Source of the DNA: an uncultured Pseudomonadales bacterium
GTDB taxonomy: Bacteria; Pseudomonadota; Gammaproteobacteria; Pseudomonadales; Pseudohongiellaceae
DNA: 64,000 nt
NCBI GenBank assembly: GCA_947259995.1
Contig: CAMYOK010000014.1
Coordinates: forward strand, 62,001-126,000
Direction of reading: 5' to 3'
A program made the translations under genes and the position numbers. This document shows, in pieces, positions 61,758 through 64,000 of this stretch. A model generated the notes under the pieces. The model did not search any database and was not told the origin of the DNA. It was given only the letters and a program-made list of their open reading frames with translations. Within the stretch, counting starts at the first letter, position 1. The number at the start of each line of letters is the position of its first letter.

Positions 61758-63173
61758 TTACTCCAGCTCTAGGACAAGCGTCGTGCCTCGCCCTTCGCGC
61801 CATATGCGCACCGGCACAAAGCCTGAGTCAGGCAATTCATCGACAGCCCTAGAGAACGCCGCGAGGTTAGGGACTGGCATGCGATTGAGTTCGACGAGCA
61901 CATCGCCGCTAATCAAACCCGCCTTTGCCGCCGGGCCATCATCGAGCTCATCCACCCTAACCCCTTGAATACCTGACACTTCTTGAGCCTCTTGGCTGAG
62001 CTCACTGACACTCAAACCGAGGGTATTCGCCCGTGGCTCCGGTGCCGCGGGGATCATTGACGCAATGCCGTCACCTGGCAGGCTACCCACAATGACATCG
62101 ATTTCAATGAGCTCGCCGTTACGCATGATAGTCAACAACGCGCGGCTGCCTGGGCGCACTTGCCCCACGTAAAATGGCAATTGTGAGGAGGACTCAATAT
62201 CACGCGAGTTAAAGCCTATGATGATGTCGTCGTTCTGCACGCCACCCGCCTCTGCTGGGCTTCCAGGTTGGACTTCATCCACAAAAGCGCCACGCGGGCG
62301 CGGCATATCGAAAGCTTCGGCCAAGGCAAAGTCGACGTCTTTAATCAAAACCCCTAGAAGACCACGGCTCACAGTTCCGGTTTCACGCAGCTGCTCTACA
62401 ACATTGAGCGCGACATTACTGGGTATGGCAAAAGAGACGCCATTGGAGCCACCAGAGCTGCTTAAGATTTGTGAATTGATACCAATCACATCGCCGTCGA
62501 GATTGAATAACGGGCCGCCTGAGTTACCCTGATTGATTGCCACATCGGTTTGGATGAAGGACACATAATTAGTTTGATTGCCGGGCACTGCTCGGCTTTT
62601 AGCGCTCACAATCCCTGCGGCCGCCGAGAACTCTAATCCGAATGGTGAACCTATCGCTAGCACCCATTCGCCGACTCTTATTGCTTCGGAATCTCCGAAC
62701 GACACAGAGGGCAGATCATCCCCTTCGATCTTTAGCAGTGCAACATCAGATAACTCATCAGAACCTATGACTTGTGCTTCAAAAACCCGTCTGTCATTCA
62801 AGGTCACGGTGATCTTATCGGCCCCGGTCACTACATGGTGGTTGGTTATAATGAAGCCATCGGCAGATATGATGAAGCCCGAGCCCACTCCGCCTCTAGG
62901 GCGCGACGGTGTTTCGCCAAAACCCGGGGGTAATTGCTCGTCAGGGCTTAAGCGACGAAGCAGCTCTTCGATCTCACTGCTGCGCGCGCCACTGCGACTA
63001 CGAACGCTCTGCAATGTCGCGATATTGACGATTGCCGGAGCGTTTTTCTCTACAAGACTCGCAAAATCTGGCAATGACGATGCTGCCATGCCGCTAATTG
63101 GCAATAGCATGAGCACGGCCGCCATTAGCGGTGCGAGGGACTGAGCAAACACCATTCGGCTAAGAAATTTCAT
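61758..63173 (-). CDS. mucD: Periplasmic serine protease MucD (DegP/HtrA family)
   Basis: MucD degrades misfolded envelope proteins and keeps the sigma-E response low. The 471-aa protein has a signal peptide (ending G-M-A-A), the trypsin-like domain with catalytic His113, Asp143 and Ser218 (G-N-S-G-G-P), and two PDZ domains (about 255-355 and 370-470). The ATG at 63173 follows GGGAG. In Pseudomonas it is the last gene of algU-mucA-mucB-mucC-mucD; here mucB and mucC are missing. Confidence 0.95.
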   Translation of the reverse strand: MKFLSRMVFAQSLAPLMAAVLMLLPISGMAASSLPDFASLVEKNAPAIVNIATLQSVRSRSGARSSEIEELLRRLSPDEQLPPGFGETPSRPRGGVGSGFIISADGFIITNHHVVTGADKITVTLNDRRVFEAQVIGSDELSDVALLKIEGDDLPSVSFGDSEAIRVGEWVLAIGSPFGLEFSAAAGIVSAKSRAVPGNQTNYVSFIQTDVAINQGNSGGPLFNLDGDVIGINSQILSSSGGSNGVSFAIPSNVALNVVEQLRETGTVSRGLLGVLIKDVDFALAEAFDMPRPRGAFVDEVQPGSPAEAGGVQNDDIIIGFNSRDIESSSQLPFYVGQVRPGSRALLTIMRNGELIEIDVIVGSLPGDGIASMIPAAPEPRANTLGLSVSELSQEAQEVSGIQGVRVDELDDGPAAKAGLISGDVLVELNRMPVPNLAAFSRAVDELPDSGFVPVRIWREGRGTTLVLELE

Positions 63174-63329
63174 ACTTTGGCTCCCAAAAAATACGGAACA
63201 CACGGAATCTTCAGAACTTGAGTAGACCGTGGGTCAGTCTCGTAAAGTACAGCGCGAGCGAAAATCGGGCAAGCTTTGTATTAAAAGATTACAAAGTAGC
63301 CCTTAGGAGAGGGTTGGGGAGGAAGCGCG

Positions 63330-63358
63330 GCGCACAAGGCTTTGTCGGCCTTGTGCGC
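63330..63358 (-). other. 11-bp stem hairpin between rseA and mucD
   Basis: GCGCACAAGGC (63330-63340) and GCCTTGTGCGC (63348-63358) form a perfect 11-bp stem with a 7-base loop, 14 bases after the rseA stop. U-rich sequence lies before rather than after it in the minus direction. It may set the ratio of rseA to mucD expression or mark a processing site. Confidence 0.55.
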
Positions 63359-63372
63359 ATCAAAACTAACGC

Positions 63373-63975
63373 TTAGGGCTCGATCTGGTTGACCTGCCGA
63401 ATTAACTGGGAGTCTTCTAGAATATTGAACTGAGGGCGGTTAGGATCACCTTCAGTATATTGGATTGAGACTCCGCGAATATATTCATTCAAACGCTGCT
63501 GGGCCTGAGCGTCGAACTCCACAGTGGTGCCGGAGGCAATCTGTGACGATGGCGTCATTGACTCTACGCTAGGCGCTGTTGTGGCCACAGGGGCTTGTGA
63601 CATTGGGTCCACAAGTAAGGACTGAAACCCCACATAGGCAGCTAATGCGACAGAGGCTGCAATTGCTGTGCGTGCCAAAGCCTGCCAGGCCCGTGGTTTT
63701 GCTACAGCCGAGCCAGGCGCCGTTTCGGGCACATAGGTTTCTTCCGCAGCGATAGCAGCAAGCATACGACTAGATGCTGTATTTGACACCGGCACCACGT
63801 CTTCGTGCTGCAATACGGATCTCACTAAATTATAGCGTCTCCAGGTATCTGCTAATGCTTCGTCTTGCGGAGCATTTTTTAGCAACCTGCGCATCTCGAG
63901 TTCATCGGCCTCGTTATCCATCAACGCTGACAATGACTCCTCGAAGGGGCGACCGCGATTATTTTCCAAACTCAT
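63373..63975 (-). CDS. rseA: Anti-sigma-E factor RseA (MucA)
   Basis: RseA holds the envelope-stress sigma factor at the membrane and is destroyed by stepwise proteolysis that ends with RseP. The 200-aa protein has the N-terminal sigma-binding domain (S-L-S-A-L-M-D-N-E-A-D-E-L-E at about 14-27), one membrane helix (about 102-121) and a periplasmic tail. GAGG precedes the ATG with 7-base spacing. The sigma-E gene is expected just upstream, beyond the window edge; the 25 bases seen there are too few to confirm it. Confidence 0.92.
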   Translation of the reverse strand: MSLENNRGRPFEESLSALMDNEADELEMRRLLKNAPQDEALADTWRRYNLVRSVLQHEDVVPVSNTASSRMLAAIAAEETYVPETAPGSAVAKPRAWQALARTAIAASVALAAYVGFQSLLVDPMSQAPVATTAPSVESMTPSSQIASGTTVEFDAQAQQRLNEYIRGVSIQYTEGDPNRPQFNILEDSQLIRQVNQIEP

Positions 63976-64000
63976 TCAATACCTCTGCAAACTACCACTG

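Noticed and set aside
63213..63245. GAACTT...GTCT resembling a sigma-E promoter on the plus strand near the mucD start
   Set aside because: It points antisense into rseA territory with no gene to drive, and the spacing and -10 are imperfect. mucD lies on the minus strand.

Overview
The window is a gammaproteobacterial chromosome segment of moderate GC content. Three gene orders resemble Pseudomonas and its marine relatives (Cellvibrionales-type): mutS-fdxA-rpoS, rpsB-tsf-pyrH-frr-uppS-cdsA-dxr-rseP-bamA-skp-lpxD-fabZ-lpxA-lpxB-rnhB-dnaE-accA, and rseA-mucD-lepA-lepB-rnc-era-recO. Other pointers are a MucA/MucD-type sigma-E module, a DUF368 gene between pcm and nlpD, and an AlgP-like Lys/Ala-rich protein. 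The genus cannot be fixed from the sequence alone.

Layout. (1) 1-4.45 kb is an accessory patch: the tail of a probable MerR-family regulator, a Cu(I) P-type ATPase, a membrane-anchored cupredoxin, then a lone, AT-rich tyrosine integrase (minus strand) with a cluster of short direct repeats upstream of its start. (2) 4.46-7.5 kb holds mutS and fdxA (plus strand). (3) 7.6-39.5 kb is a nearly unbroken 32-kb minus-strand run. Read in transcription order it goes rpsB, tsf, pyrH, frr (translation and UMP), uppS, cdsA, dxr, rseP, bamA, skp, lpxD, fabZ, lpxA, lpxB (envelope), rnhB, dnaE, accA, tilS, pyrG, kdsA, eno, ftsB, ispD, ispF, truD, pcm, a DUF368 transporter, nlpD and rpoS. (4) 39.8-45.9 kb is a plus-strand group: map, glnD, an ArsC-like reductase, dapD, dapE. 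(5) 45.9-64 kb is again minus strand: rsmJ, uppP, tsaB, the AlgP-like protein, adk, mazG, relA, rlmD, cysM, recO, era, rnc, a DUF4845 protein, lepB, lepA, mucD and rseA. The sigma-E gene probably lies just past the right edge.

How the genes work together. The envelope theme is strong: lipid A (lpxA/B/D, kdsA, fabZ), outer-membrane protein assembly (bamA, skp), envelope stress (rseA, rseP, mucD), the isoprenoid route to undecaprenyl phosphate (ispD, ispF, dxr, uppS), and its recycling (uppP and a DUF368 flippase candidate). Stationary-phase and nutrient control appear as rpoS, relA and glnD.

No CRISPR array, rRNA, recognisable tRNA, prophage body or clearly undescribed multi-gene system was found. 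The least ordinary parts are the integrase with its repeat cluster abutting mutS, the loss of surE and of mucB/mucC from otherwise conserved clusters, an orphan plus-strand terminator before adk, and several strong intergenic hairpins.
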